Positions 1 through 7,938 of a DNA stretch of 24,497 nt are shown piece after piece. The translations under genes and the position numbers were made by a program. Within the stretch, counting starts at the first letter, position 1, and each line of letters opens with the position of its first letter. The notes below the pieces were generated by a model. That model had not been told where the DNA came from, did not search any database, and saw nothing but the letters and a program-made list of their open reading frames with translations. The DNA comes from CAYWKL01 sp964459095 (GTDB lineage Bacteria > Patescibacteriota > Microgenomatia > Daviesbacterales > UBA10151), in NCBI GenBank assembly GCA_964459095.1, contig CAYWKL010000014.1, positions 1 through 24,497 of the forward strand, read 5' to 3'.

Positions 1-71
1 GACCCCGGAGCGATTTGAACGCTCGACCAAGAGATTAAGAGTCTCCTGCTCTACCACTGAGCTACGGGGCC
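1..71 (-). tRNA. tRNA-Lys (anticodon CUU)
   Basis: The reverse strand folds into a complete cloverleaf: acceptor GGCCCCG pairs with CGGGGTC, D stem GCTC/GAGC, anticodon stem GGAGA/TCTCT with loop CTCTTAA (anticodon CTT, reading AAG), five-base variable loop, T stem GAGCG/CGCTC with loop TTCAAAT. The gene begins at the window edge, so whether a CCA end is encoded cannot be seen. Confidence 0.95.
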
Positions 72-122
72 ATGAGTAAAGCTTATTTTACCAAAAAATA
101 GTTACTCTCCCAATAATAGAGT

Positions 123-151
123 TTGACTTTCCATTATTTTAGACCTATATT
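123..151 (+). promoter_or_regulatory. Sigma-70-type promoter, TTGACT-N17-TATATT
   Basis: A -35 box TTGACT (123-128) and a -10 box TATATT (146-151) are separated by exactly 17 nt. The ATG at 160 lies 8 nt after the -10 box, so transcription would start at or within about 2 nt of the start codon. No Shine-Dalgarno is present, which fits a leaderless message. Confidence 0.7.
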
Positions 152-159
152 ACTTCCTT

Positions 160-1470
160 ATGGAATACCTAGAAGTAGGTCAAGTTGCTTCTGAAAGTGT
201 TTTTCAGAAAGCTTCGGGCAGAGCTAAATTTCTACTGGCTAGGGCAACTGGTGGTATGCTTGCAACAGGAGATGCACGACATTTAATAGAAGATTTAGAT
301 CGCCGCGGACTAAATACTAGGACAAGATCAGATTATGAGGCTGCACGGCTATTAAGGAGAAATACGTTAGCTTGGGGTGATAAAGTAGTGTTTGCTCCTT
401 CGAGGTTCCATAGGGATACTTTTTTTAGAGATGCGTTTCTTTGCAGCAGATTTGCGAACTCGGCAGTCTTTGATACTATGGTTTTAAATATGTTTGAGCA
501 AGTTCAAGACCCTATTACAGGCTATATTCCTACTTCAAGATTTGCATTTAGAAAAGGTGGGTTTACACTTGACGATGAGTCTACGTTCTACTATCCAATT
601 CTAGCTTTTATAGCTCAAGAGGAACACGGAGTTAAACTCGATGATAGGATAATAAAAGCTGCAAAAAAAGCTTCGAGTTATATTGTTAATCTTATGGATG
701 ATGAGGCTTTAGTGGGAGTAGGCACTGTGGTGCGTAACAGAACCCCTGGTAGATCTTATTGGGCGGATGAGCTGATACTCCCTATTGGAGATGTTGTAGC
801 CTATAAACAGGGTTTGGCTGCTGTAGCTGTGCAGGCTGCTTACAGACTTGGAATTATTACAGATCAATCGATTCTTGAAAGAGCTACAGAAGGTTACAGA
901 ACTCTATCCGCTCCTTACGGAGGAAGATTACCTCTAAGTAGTATGACTGGATGGATAGATGTGTCAGCTCTATATCCGGAGTACTTGTCGTTAGCCTTAT
1001 TGGGTGAAGCAATGTTGGAAAGTGGTATAGTTGATAGGACAGTAAGGAGTTTTTCTGTTGGAGAGCTCTATCCAGATTCTAAAGAATCATATATTAGAGT
1101 AATTACAGACAGCGAAGGAAATTATCTGCCTGAGGAAGATTTTGTTCATCCTCCAATAGGCGGATTTTTTATGGATACACCTGGCAGCTATCAAAACGGG
1201 GGAATGTGGCCTCTATGGACACATGCTGCTTCTTCTGCTTATAAAATGCATGGTTTGAAACTCTCCAATTTACCAGAAGTATTAGAGATTAGTTTTGATG
1301 ATCGCGTTCTTGTTTTTACAACTTTTTTAAAACATCCTTCTCCTGAAAGTTTGCACAATGAAAGAGGTGAATGGGAAAGAATATTACCCGAAAGAATTAA
1401 TCATACTTGGAATGTGGATATGTTTGCACAAAGGGAGTCTGCGAAAAAGTTTCTTAAAAAAACTACCTAA
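160..1470 (+). CDS. Six-hairpin glycosidase-like protein
   Basis: This 436-residue soluble protein has no signal peptide or membrane segment. It carries motifs typical of (alpha/alpha)6-barrel glycosidases related to glycogen-debranching enzymes and GH15/GH63 proteins: RDTFFRDAF near residues 85-93, where substrate-binding Arg-Asp is usual, and a C-terminal GSYQNGGMWPLW-like stretch near 343-355. The region around YWADELILPIGD (about 201-212) may hold acidic catalytic residues. A glycan or oligosaccharide hydrolase role is inferred from fold motifs only; the family and substrate cannot be fixed. It is monocistronic between two tRNA genes. The start is fixed by the promoter ending 8 nt upstream; no SD is visible. 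Confidence 0.65.
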   Translation: MEYLEVGQVASESVFQKASGRAKFLLARATGGMLATGDARHLIEDLDRRGLNTRTRSDYEAARLLRRNTLAWGDKVVFAPSRFHRDTFFRDAFLCSRFANSAVFDTMVLNMFEQVQDPITGYIPTSRFAFRKGGFTLDDESTFYYPILAFIAQEEHGVKLDDRIIKAAKKASSYIVNLMDDEALVGVGTVVRNRTPGRSYWADELILPIGDVVAYKQGLAAVAVQAAYRLGIITDQSILERATEGYRTLSAPYGGRLPLSSMTGWIDVSALYPEYLSLALLGEAMLESGIVDRTVRSFSVGELYPDSKESYIRVITDSEGNYLPEEDFVHPPIGGFFMDTPGSYQNGGMWPLWTHAASSAYKMHGLKLSNLPEVLEISFDDRVLVFTTFLKHPSPESLHNERGEWERILPERINHTWNVDMFAQRESAKKFLKKTT

Positions 1471-1488
1471 ATTTTGGCTAAAAGTCGT

Positions 1489-1710
1489 TCAATCTTCTTT
1501 TTGATGTATTTTTTCTGCTTTATCAACTTGCTCTCCTAATCCCAATTCTTCTGGGTGCTCTTCGTTAGCTTTTTGATAAAGTCCCATTTTGTGAATTGAG
1601 TCCAGCACATCATCATCTGACTCAGGATTTGCCATTGAACCACTTACATCTTCGTCTCCTGTCATTTCAGACTCTTTAACTACTCTATGCTTTTTGTCCT
1701 CATCCTGCAT
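1489..1710 (-). CDS. Small acidic hypothetical protein (73 aa)
   Basis: A short, very hydrophilic protein rich in Glu, Asp and Lys with no hydrophobic stretch and no recognised domain. A reading frame extends to a GTG at 1722, but that GTG directly abuts the strong Shine-Dalgarno AGGAGG, so the ATG at 1710, 11 nt downstream of AGGAGG, is the better start. It is one of few genes here with a canonical SD. It lies just downstream of tRNA-Arg on the same strand and might be co-transcribed with it. The function is unknown; the composition suggests a disordered protein. Confidence 0.7.
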   Translation of the reverse strand: MQDEDKKHRVVKESEMTGDEDVSGSMANPESDDDVLDSIHKMGLYQKANEEHPEELGLGEQVDKAEKIHQKED

Positions 1711-1733
1711 AATTTCTTCCACCTCCTTTTAAG

Positions 1734-1806
1734 CGCCCCCGGAAGGAATCGAACCCTCAGTCAATTCGTCCGAAGCGAATCGTTTTATCCGTTAAACTAC
1801 GGGGGC
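1734..1806 (-). tRNA. tRNA-Arg (anticodon UCG)
   Basis: The reverse strand gives a 73-nt cloverleaf: acceptor GCCCCCG/CGGGGGC, D stem GTTT/AAAC, anticodon stem ATTCG/CGAAT with loop CTTCGGA (anticodon TCG, reading CGA), T stem GAGGG/CCTTC with one G-T pair and loop TTCGATT. No CCA is encoded after the discriminator (the next bases are C, T, T). Confidence 0.93.
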
Positions 1807-1854
1807 AAGCTTTAAGGGTATTTTATCAGAATTAAGGGAATGTTCCAAAAAATG

Positions 1855-3144
1855 TTAATTGCGACCAATGCCTGAGTAGATAAATCCTAAAGCTTTGATA
1901 GCTTCCGGATTATAAATATTTCTTCCATCAATTATTGCTTTATTTTTCATCAAATCAGCAACTTTTTTAAAATCAAGTTCTTTAAACGCATTCCATTCTG
2001 TTACTAAGATGGCTAGATCTGCTCCAGTTACAGCTTCATATGCATCCTTTGAATATTTAATTTTATTACCGAGTATTTTACTTGTGTTCTCCATTCCAAC
2101 AGGATCAAAAGCTGAAATTTTAGCTCCTTCCTTAAGAAGTCTATCTATTATTTTTAAAGATGGGGCTTCTCTTAAGTCATCAGTTTCAGGTTTAAATGAA
2201 AGGCCCAGAACAGCTATTTTTTTGTCTCTTAAATCCTCTAAAATCTTTTTAGCTTTATTTACGATAAGGTCTACCTGCCTTTTATTTATATCCTCAACAG
2301 CTTTAAAAAGCGAAGCATCCAAACCATATTCTTCAAAAATGGATATAAATGCTGATACATCTTTTGGAAAACAAGAGCCACCATAACCCACACCGGGGTT
2401 AAAAAATACTCGAGTAATTCTTTTATCCATTCCTGCACCATCAAGCACATCTTCAACATCTGCCCCAACTTTTTCACAAAGATTAGCTACTATATTAGCA
2501 AAAGAGATTTTTGTTGCTAAAAATGAGTTGGAGACATATTTAATCATTTGCGCAGAACGCAGATCTGTAAATAATATTTTTGAATCAAAAGGTCTATAGA
2601 GATCCTCAAGGACTTTTTTTGCATACTCACTCGTTGTACCTATGATTACTCTATCAGGGTGAGCTGCGTCTTCAACGGCCGAACCCTCTCTTAAGAATTC
2701 TGGACATGAAGCAAACTGAACTGTATCTTTTAGATTGTCTGGAACCAATTTTTCAAAGCCTTCGTCTGCCCCTACAGGAACTGTGCTTTTTATAACAATT
2801 AAAGTTTTCTTGATAATATATTTAAGTACTTCTTTTAGGGAATCCTCGACGTATTTTAAATCAGCCTCGCCATTTTGCTTTTTAGGAGTACCAACGCATA
2901 TAAAAACAGCTTCGGACTTTGAGACTCCATTTGAATAATCTGTTGTAAAAAAAAGCCTTCCTTCTTTAAGATTTCTTTTAACAATCTCTGCTAAACTCGG
3001 TTCAAAAAAAGGGATTTTTGATTTCTTTAAGGATTTTATTTTATCTTTGTCAATATCAATGCAAGTCACATTATTTCCAAAATCAGCAAAAATAGCTCCA
3101 GTAACTAAGCCAACATATCCTGTTCCTATAATAGCAATACGCAT
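1855..3144 (-). CDS. ugd: UDP-glucose 6-dehydrogenase
   Basis: This 429-residue enzyme oxidises UDP-glucose to UDP-glucuronate with two NAD+, supplying precursors for surface polysaccharides. It shows the N-terminal Rossmann nucleotide-binding GTGYVG (8-12), the GTPKKQNG segment (85-92), the central helix Lys in IKYVSN (K202), the catalytic cysteine in GGSCFPKD (C258) and a C-terminal UDP-binding domain with GLSFKPETDDLREAPS. The length is normal for the family. The start is ATG with a TAAACT box 6 nt upstream and no SD. The PAP2-type gene lies upstream on the same strand, 35 nt away. A related nucleotide-sugar dehydrogenase such as UDP-ManNAc dehydrogenase is less likely. Confidence 0.9.
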   Translation of the reverse strand: MRIAIIGTGYVGLVTGAIFADFGNNVTCIDIDKDKIKSLKKSKIPFFEPSLAEIVKRNLKEGRLFFTTDYSNGVSKSEAVFICVGTPKKQNGEADLKYVEDSLKEVLKYIIKKTLIVIKSTVPVGADEGFEKLVPDNLKDTVQFASCPEFLREGSAVEDAAHPDRVIIGTTSEYAKKVLEDLYRPFDSKILFTDLRSAQMIKYVSNSFLATKISFANIVANLCEKVGADVEDVLDGAGMDKRITRVFFNPGVGYGGSCFPKDVSAFISIFEEYGLDASLFKAVEDINKRQVDLIVNKAKKILEDLRDKKIAVLGLSFKPETDDLREAPSLKIIDRLLKEGAKISAFDPVGMENTSKILGNKIKYSKDAYEAVTGADLAILVTEWNAFKELDFKKVADLMKNKAIIDGRNIYNPEAIKALGFIYSGIGRN

Positions 3145-3179
3145 ATTTAAAGTTTAATTATGATAGATGCAAAAAAATT

Positions 3180-3836
3180 TTAAGTCAACTTTTGTTTAGT
3201 AGGAATAAAGGCTCCTGAGAAAAGACCAAAAGAAATACCAAGCAGTGCACCGCCAATAACATCTGTTGTCCAGTGTTCTCCCAGATAGATTCTTGAGATA
3301 ATCATTAATAAAAGGTATATGCCTAGAATCATCATAGAAATAGCTAAAGTGAATTGAGACTTTCTAATGTAAGCCCAGCTTAAAAGAAAAGAGACCAAAA
3401 ATGCAGTTCTGTAGACGTGTCCTGAAGGGTAGGAATAATCTGTGTGTACATAATACTGAGGTAACTGCAAATCCAAAACTCCTCTGTACATAAATTGGGG
3501 AGGGCTTGGGTGAAACACAAATATTTTTCCATAAACTTCAACTGCAAGCCCTATCCAAAAGGAGAGGAAAAATACTATTGTAGAAATCCAAAATCTTTTA
3601 ATCAATACTAAGACAAAAATAATTAACCATATAACTGCTGTTAATTCTGCCAGGCCTGTTATTGAAAAGACTGAGAAAGGAAAATCCAAACGTCTAGGAA
3701 GCTTATCTTGAAATTTTACAGTTGTATCAAAATCAAACTGAATAAATCTTTCCTTTGCAACCAAATAAGAAAAATAAATAAAAGAAAAAAATAGGATTAA
3801 AGAGAAAATAAGCATTTGGAACTTTTTTGAGGGCAT
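3180..3836 (-). CDS. PAP2-family membrane phosphatase
   Basis: A 218-residue protein with about five or six hydrophobic segments. The acid-phosphatase motifs C2 (YPSGHVYRT, about 136-144) and C3 (SRIYLGEHWTTDVIGG, about 180-195, with the H and D of the catalytic pair) are intact. Motif C1 is altered: family members have K-x6-RP, whereas here a Lys is followed by IFVFHPSPP, so the Arg is not where expected. Membrane phosphatases of this family dephosphorylate lipid phosphates such as undecaprenyl pyrophosphate or phosphatidate; the substrate here is not determinable. Recycling of a polyprenyl carrier would suit a genome that makes isoprenoids in the neighbouring locus, but this is inference. 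Confidence 0.8.
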   Translation of the reverse strand: MPSKKFQMLIFSLILFFSFIYFSYLVAKERFIQFDFDTTVKFQDKLPRRLDFPFSVFSITGLAELTAVIWLIIFVLVLIKRFWISTIVFFLSFWIGLAVEVYGKIFVFHPSPPQFMYRGVLDLQLPQYYVHTDYSYPSGHVYRTAFLVSFLLSWAYIRKSQFTLAISMMILGIYLLLMIISRIYLGEHWTTDVIGGALLGISFGLFSGAFIPTKQKLT

Positions 3837-3842
3837 TTATCA

Positions 3843-3872
3843 AGAATAACAGGTTATGAAGTTTCAATTCAA
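3843..3872 (-). promoter_or_regulatory. Promoter TTGAAT-N18-TATTCT, 6 nt before ATG
   Basis: On the minus strand TTGAAT (3872-3867) and TATTCT (3848-3843) are 18 nt apart, and the PAP2 gene's ATG begins 6 nt after the -10 box. The mRNA would be leaderless or nearly so. Confidence 0.5.
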
Positions 3873-3975
3873 GATTACACGTTGACACGCGAAACTGATA
3901 ACTTATAAAATTATTGCACTTTTAAATCCTGCCTTACCTTTTCAGGAACAATTATGTTATTTTTTATCCCTGTTG

Positions 3976-3981
3976 TATACT
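3976..3981 (+). promoter_or_regulatory. Possible -10 box TATACT upstream of ECF sigma gene
   Basis: TATACT preceded by GTTG lies 43 nt before the sigma gene's ATG. No convincing -35 is present 16-18 nt upstream. A similar GTTG-TATAAT occurs at 16475-16484 before another gene. If used, this transcript would have a leader of about 35 nt, unlike most first genes here. Confidence 0.35.
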
Positions 3982-4024
3982 ATTATTTAGTTAATAAATC
4001 AAAATAGAAAGCAAAACTTTAAAG

Positions 4025-4588
4025 ATGTCTGATAAAGAACTAGTAGATAAGTTACTTGGGGGTGATGAGAAAGCACTAAGAGCTTACTATGGATTGTACA
4101 AAGTTAAACTTTCAAATTTCATAATAAATAAAGTTTCAAATTACCAAGATGCAGAAGAAATAATGCAGGATGTATTTATTCAAAGTTTGGATGCTCTAAG
4201 AAACTTTACCTTTAAATCCTCCCTAACTACTTTTCTTTATTCAATTGCAAACCATAAAATTATTGATTTTTATAGAAAAAAGAAAATAAAACAGATTGTA
4301 TTCTCAAGACTCCCTGAGGATATTACTCCTTTAGTTTCAAAACTTCTTGGTCCAGAAGAGGAGTTTTCGAGCAAAGAAACCAAAGAACAAATAAAGGAAG
4401 TTTTTCGAAGGATTAAACCAATTTATTCGACTATTATTAAGCTTAAATATATGGATGGACTTTCAGTCAGACAAATAGCAAAAAAAACCTTTATGAGTGC
4501 AAAATCAGTTGAGTCAATGCTTTTTAGAGCAAGGTCATCTTTTACTAGAGAGTACAAGTTATTATATTTAAAGGAAAATGAGAGATAA
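4025..4588 (+). CDS. ECF-type RNA polymerase sigma factor
   Basis: A 187-residue protein with only the two domains of an extracytoplasmic-function sigma factor. Region 2 spans about residues 12-80, including the core-binding DAEEIMQDVFIQ and the promoter-melting/-10 helix TFLYSIANHKIIDFYRKKK. Region 4 spans about 125-178 with the helix-turn-helix LSVRQIAKKTFMSAKSVESMLFRAR that reads the -35 element. It directs RNA polymerase to a dedicated promoter set. It overlaps the next small membrane protein by 11 nt, the usual arrangement of an ECF sigma and its membrane regulator, and it heads the block that continues into the mevalonate genes. Confidence 0.88.
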   Translation: MSDKELVDKLLGGDEKALRAYYGLYKVKLSNFIINKVSNYQDAEEIMQDVFIQSLDALRNFTFKSSLTTFLYSIANHKIIDFYRKKKIKQIVFSRLPEDITPLVSKLLGPEEEFSSKETKEQIKEVFRRIKPIYSTIIKLKYMDGLSVRQIAKKTFMSAKSVESMLFRARSSFTREYKLLYLKENER

Positions 4589-4811
4589 GCTTTTTTTAAA
4601 CAAGCTAAGAGAAAAACAACTTGAGGTAAGCTCTGTTCCGATTCAAGAGTTTGGAATTTTAGATTCCTTTCATAAATCGGTTTCCGTTTATATTAAGGAA
4701 GCTCCATGGAGAGTAATAATTCCTGTTTCAATTTTTACAATTTTGATGTTTAAAATTTTGACAGGTATCTCTTTAGTTCATATTGTAAGTATTCTCCAAG
4801 AAGGATTTTAA
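4578..4811 (+). CDS. Small one-TM protein, possible regulator of the ECF sigma factor
   Basis: A 77-residue protein with a basic, hydrophilic N-terminus and one hydrophobic segment (about 46-72). Its ATG lies inside the end of the sigma gene (11-nt overlap) and is preceded by AAAGG a few nt upstream, indicating translational coupling. Position, overlap and topology are those of an anti-sigma factor, but no ZAS zinc motif (HxxxCxxC) is present and there is too little sequence for a recognised anti-sigma domain. The role is therefore inference from context. Confidence 0.6.
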   Translation: MRDKLFLNKLREKQLEVSSVPIQEFGILDSFHKSVSVYIKEAPWRVIIPVSIFTILMFKILTGISLVHIVSILQEGF

Positions 4812-4840
4812 AATTACTTACGACTAAACTCTTACCACCT

Positions 4841-5488
4841 ATGGGAGTGACTAGTTTAAGTAATGACTTAAGTCTAATTTTTTTAAGACAGTTTTTTGAG
4901 TTTGGAAAACTTTTTTTTGGATCTTTGCAGCTTCCATATGCTACTTTTCGCACGATCGCCTTAAAAAAGCCATATTTTCATTTAACATTTATAGCCTTTT
5001 TAATTTTTATTTATCTTCTTTTTTCAACCCTAGCTAAAGAATCTCTTTCTTCAAACCCCTTATTTTTAACAAAATCTTTTTTTAAGATAGGTTTTGTTAT
5101 CTCTTTTAGCTTTTTATTTATATCATTTTTGATTTTTAGGTTGTCAAAGTTATTTTCATCAAAAACAAATTACTCAACGTTTGCACTTCTTTGGGCCTTC
5201 TCACTTCTCCCAACCCTTTCTTGGTTTTTAATTACTACAATATTTTACGTCTTAATTCCCCCTCCAAGAACTTTAAGCTTACAAGGCCAAATTTTTTCAG
5301 GGTTGTTTTTGATTTTCTCTATTGCTTGTTTTTCTTGGAAAGGAATCCTGTATTATTTATCCCTTAGAATAGGTCTTTTGCTTGATGCAAAACAAATAAC
5401 TCTTTTATCTTTGGTAGTTTTGCCTCTCATTTTTGGATATTCCTATTTACTTTATAAGTTGCAAATTTTTAAAGTGCCATTTATATGA
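4841..5488 (+). CDS. Polytopic membrane protein, Yip1-like
   Basis: A 215-residue very hydrophobic protein with about five membrane segments (roughly 48-66, 83-103, 118-140, 150-170 and 184-205) and a soluble N-terminus of about 45 residues. The arrangement resembles the Yip1/YIF1 superfamily of bacterial five-TM proteins, but no diagnostic motif is certain. It follows the sigma/one-TM pair by 29 nt and its TGA overlaps the next ATG (ATGA at 5485), tying the sigma cluster to HMG-CoA reductase. Function unknown. Confidence 0.6.
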   Translation: MGVTSLSNDLSLIFLRQFFEFGKLFFGSLQLPYATFRTIALKKPYFHLTFIAFLIFIYLLFSTLAKESLSSNPLFLTKSFFKIGFVISFSFLFISFLIFRLSKLFSSKTNYSTFALLWAFSLLPTLSWFLITTIFYVLIPPPRTLSLQGQIFSGLFLIFSIACFSWKGILYYLSLRIGLLLDAKQITLLSLVVLPLIFGYSYLLYKLQIFKVPFI

Positions 5489-6717
5489 TTCAATCTCAAA
5501 TCTCAAAATTCAAAGCTCAAAGCTCCAATCCCGGATTGTCAACTCAATTCCAATCCCGGATTGTAAGCTCAGATGACAAAGTCTCTTTAAGAGAAATGAA
5601 GTCCAGTATGGATAGAAGAAAATTCGTTGAGGATCAGTTAAAGATTCAGTTAGATTCAGTCTCCAGTTTTAACTTCACAGAGGAAGAAGTAAAAAATAAA
5701 AATATTGAGAACTTAATTGGGTCTGTGCATATTCCTTTAGGAGTCGCAGGACCTCTGATTGTAAATAAAAGAGAATACTTTATTCCTTTGGCAACAACAG
5801 AAGGAGCTTTGGTTGCATCAATTTCAAGAGGAGCTAAAGCAGTTTCTCTTTCTTTAGGTGTAACTTCTATTGATGAGTTTGTTGGTATTACAAGGGCTCC
5901 TGTTTTTAGAGTAGGAAGTTTAAACCAGGCAGATAAAGCAAAGAAATGGATTTTAAAAAATTTTAAATTACTAAACTCTATTGCAAAAAAAACTTCAAAA
6001 CACTTAAGCCTTCTAAAAGTTGATTTTGCGCTCTCTGGTAAAAATTTGTTTGTAAAGTTTTTCTTTAATACTGATGAGGCAATGGGAATGAACATGGCAA
6101 CAATAGCTACAGAACTGATTGTGAAAGAAGTTGTAGAAAAAAATGATCTTGAGTGTGTCTCACTGGCTGGAAATTTTGACATAGACAAAAAACCTGCCTG
6201 GTTAAATTTTATTCAGGGGAGAGGAAGAAAAGTTTGGGCAGAGGCAATCATCAAAAAGGAAATAGTTGAAAGTGTTTTAAAAACAACCCCAGAAAAAATA
6301 ACTGATGTGGTCTTGAGAAAAAGCACAACTGGCTCAATCCTAAGTGGAAGCTTAGGATTTAATGCACATTTTGCAAATATTATTGCTGCAGTCTACTTGG
6401 CAACAGGTCAAGATCTGGCACACATAACAGAAGGTAGTTTAGGAATAACATCAGCAGAAGTTTTAGAAAATGGAGATTTATATTTTTCGGTTTTTTTACC
6501 TGCAGTTGCGGTTGGAACAGTTGGCGGCGGAACAAGACTTCCTACACAGCGGGAAGCTTTGGAAATATTAAATTTAACAGAAAAGAGTAAAGTGTCTGAG
6601 TTTAGTAGGGTTATTGGGGCTTCAGTTTTAGCAGGGGAGCTTTCTTTAACTGCATCACTGGCAGAAGGGACTTTAGCTTGTGCTCATGAAAAATTAGGAA
6701 GAGGAGGAAAAAGGTGA
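5485..6717 (+). CDS. mvaA: Hydroxymethylglutaryl-CoA reductase
   Basis: The enzyme reduces HMG-CoA to mevalonate, the committed step of the pathway. Class I/archaeal-like motifs are present: ENLIGSVHIPLGVAGPL (75-91), catalytic Glu in TTEGAL (E106), cofactor-binding DEAMGMNM (197-204), catalytic Lys in DKKPAW (K236), Asp in TGQD (D310), GTVGGGTRLPTQ (344-355) and C-terminal catalytic His in CAHEKLGRG (H401). Two starts are possible: ATG 5485, overlapping the previous stop, gives 410 aa; ATG 5596 gives 373 aa and begins just at the conserved part. The intervening 37 codons are largely repeat sequence and encode NPGLSTQFQSRIV. The longer form is listed because of the ATGA overlap, but the shorter one is quite possible. 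Confidence 0.92.
   Translation: MIQSQISKFKAQSSNPGLSTQFQSRIVSSDDKVSLREMKSSMDRRKFVEDQLKIQLDSVSSFNFTEEEVKNKNIENLIGSVHIPLGVAGPLIVNKREYFIPLATTEGALVASISRGAKAVSLSLGVTSIDEFVGITRAPVFRVGSLNQADKAKKWILKNFKLLNSIAKKTSKHLSLLKVDFALSGKNLFVKFFFNTDEAMGMNMATIATELIVKEVVEKNDLECVSLAGNFDIDKKPAWLNFIQGRGRKVWAEAIIKKEIVESVLKTTPEKITDVVLRKSTTGSILSGSLGFNAHFANIIAAVYLATGQDLAHITEGSLGITSAEVLENGDLYFSVFLPAVAVGTVGGGTRLPTQREALEILNLTEKSKVSEFSRVIGASVLAGELSLTASLAEGTLACAHEKLGRGGKR
5526..5563 (+). repeat. Dimeric palindromic repeat, family B, copy 1
   Basis: The 13-nt inverted repeat CAATCCCGGATTG occurs at 5526-5538 and again at 5551-5563, 25 nt apart start to start. It lies in the open 5' extension of HMG-CoA reductase and reads there as NPGLSTQFQSRIV. 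Related dimers with the same 25-nt period are at 9997-10034 and 13487-13524. Confidence 0.8.
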
Positions 6718-6750
6718 CAAGAGAGGTTTTGGCCAAAGGATCTAAAAGTT

Positions 6751-6778
6751 AGATTCTTCGCTAACGCTCAAAATGACA
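6751..6778 (+). repeat. Interspersed repeat, family A, copy 1
   Basis: A stretch beginning AGATTCTTCGCTAACGCTCA and ending AATGACA lies between the reductase and synthase genes. It resembles the short interspersed elements at 7869-7936 and 12187-12239, sharing the AGATT start and the AATGACA end. It leaves the following gene without an SD. Confidence 0.6.
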
Positions 6779-6781
6779 TCT

Positions 6782-7828
6782 ATGCAAATAGGCATTACAT
6801 CATACGGCATTTATATTCCAAAAAGAAGGATTAAAGTCTCAGAAATTGCGCAGGTTCATGGAAGAGAAGGTGAGGAAATATCAAAGAGCTTAGGGTTGAC
6901 AGAAAAGTCTGTTGCATCAATTGACGAAGACACGGCGACTTTAGCACTTGAGGCATCAATAAGGGCTTTAGATAATGTAAATTTTGATAAAGAAAAGATC
7001 GGTTCCATATTAATCGGATCTGAATCCCACCCATATGCAGTTAACCCAACTGCTTCAACTGTTGCTGAAATGTTGGGCTTGCCAAATAACTATCTAGCAT
7101 CTGATCTGGAGTTTGCTTGTAAAGCAGGAACAACTGCGATTCAATTGACCTATGGTTTAGTTGCATCAGGAAAAATAGACTTTGGTCTGGCAATAGGATC
7201 TGATGTTGCACAAGCTAAACCAGGAGATATATTAGAATGTACTGCTTCCTCTGCTGCTGCCAGCTATTTAATCGGAAAGAGAAATGTTGTTGCCGAAATA
7301 AAAGATTTTTGTAGCCTTACTTCTAACACCCCTGATTTTTGGAGAAGGGATGGGCAAAAATATCCTGAACATGCAGGAAGATTCACTGGTGAACCTGCTT
7401 ACTTTCATCATGTTATATCTGCTTCCAAACTATTACTTAAAAAAACAAAAATGCAGTCAAAAGATTTTGATTATGCTATTTTTCATATGCCAAATGGAAA
7501 ATTTCCCAAAGAAGCAGCAAAAAAGCTCGGATTTACCCCGCTTCAAATTGAGGCGGGTTTTACTGTTACAGATATTGGAAATCCTTATTCTGCCTCTTCT
7601 TTAGTTGGGCTTGGTGCAGTACTGGATATTGCCAAGTCAGGAGATAAAATTTTCCTTTGTTCCTATGGTTCTGGAGCCTCATCTGATGCTTTCTATATTG
7701 AAGTTACTTCTGAAATTAAAGAGTTTCAGAAAAATAATAAGAATAAAGTTGCAGATCAGATAAAAAGTAAACTCTATATAGGCTATATCGATATCCAGAG
7801 AATTTATTCTATGAAAGGAGTGATATAG
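6782..7828 (+). CDS. Hydroxymethylglutaryl-CoA synthase, archaeal type
   Basis: It condenses acetyl-CoA with acetoacetyl-CoA to HMG-CoA. The 348-residue length and sequence match the short archaeal-type enzyme: N-terminal GITSYGIYIPKRRI, ESHPYAVNPTAS with the likely catalytic Glu, DLEFACKAGTTA with the nucleophilic Cys (C113 from this start), FHMPNGKFP with the active-site His, and NPYSASSLVG. An ATG at 6773 would add three residues encoded by the repeat just upstream; ATG 6782 matches the family start and is chosen. The genes for thiolase and the OB-fold protein follow, the same set known in archaea to form a thiolase-DUF35-synthase complex that passes acetoacetyl-CoA between active sites. 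Confidence 0.92.
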   Translation: MQIGITSYGIYIPKRRIKVSEIAQVHGREGEEISKSLGLTEKSVASIDEDTATLALEASIRALDNVNFDKEKIGSILIGSESHPYAVNPTASTVAEMLGLPNNYLASDLEFACKAGTTAIQLTYGLVASGKIDFGLAIGSDVAQAKPGDILECTASSAAASYLIGKRNVVAEIKDFCSLTSNTPDFWRRDGQKYPEHAGRFTGEPAYFHHVISASKLLLKKTKMQSKDFDYAIFHMPNGKFPKEAAKKLGFTPLQIEAGFTVTDIGNPYSASSLVGLGAVLDIAKSGDKIFLCSYGSGASSDAFYIEVTSEIKEFQKNNKNKVADQIKSKLYIGYIDIQRIYSMKGVI

Positions 7829-7836
7829 GAGAGAGG

Positions 7837-7873
7837 TGACAGATTAAATAAAATTTCTAAATTTAATCTGTCA
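7837..7873. repeat. 13-bp perfect inverted repeat (hairpin)
   Basis: TGACAGATTAAAT (7837-7849) is the exact reverse complement of 7861-7873, with an 11-nt loop. It lies between the HMG-CoA synthase and thiolase genes and runs straight into family A repeat sequence. No T-tract follows, so it does not look like a classical terminator; it could be an RNA-processing or stability element, or part of a mobile repeat. Confidence 0.75.
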
Positions 7874-7936
7874 TCCTGAGCGTAGCGAAGGATCTAATCT
7901 AGAGATTGCCACGTCGCTTCGTTCCTCGCAATGACA
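7869..7936 (+). repeat. Interspersed repeat, family A, copy 2
   Basis: Two units lie back to back: TGTCATCCTGAGCGTAGCGA...GGATCT (7869-7895) and AGATTGCCACGTCGC...CGCAATGACA (7903-7936). The second has ATTGC/GCAAT ends. From memory, very similar short elements are scattered in many bacterial genomes. Read in one frame the second unit gives RRFVPRNDK, producing a false extension of the thiolase. Confidence 0.75.
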
Positions 7937-7938
7937 AA

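Noticed and set aside
5526..5563. CRISPR-like spaced repeats
   Set aside because: Only two 13-nt palindromic units are present at each site, with 12-nt gaps; no array and no cas genes are seen anywhere in the window.
5646..6188. Minus-strand 180-codon open frame inside HMG-CoA reductase
   Set aside because: It lies wholly opposite conserved reductase motifs and is rich in Ser, Phe and Lys, as expected for the reverse strand of an AT-rich gene.
7837..7873. Rho-independent terminator
   Set aside because: The 13-bp hairpin is AT-rich and followed by TCCTGAGCG rather than a T-tract, and downstream genes continue the same pathway.
7906..7938. N-terminal extension of thiolase (MPRRFVPRNDK)
   Set aside because: These codons are translated interspersed repeat; the family's N-terminus begins at MRVTVKGVGIT from ATG 7939.
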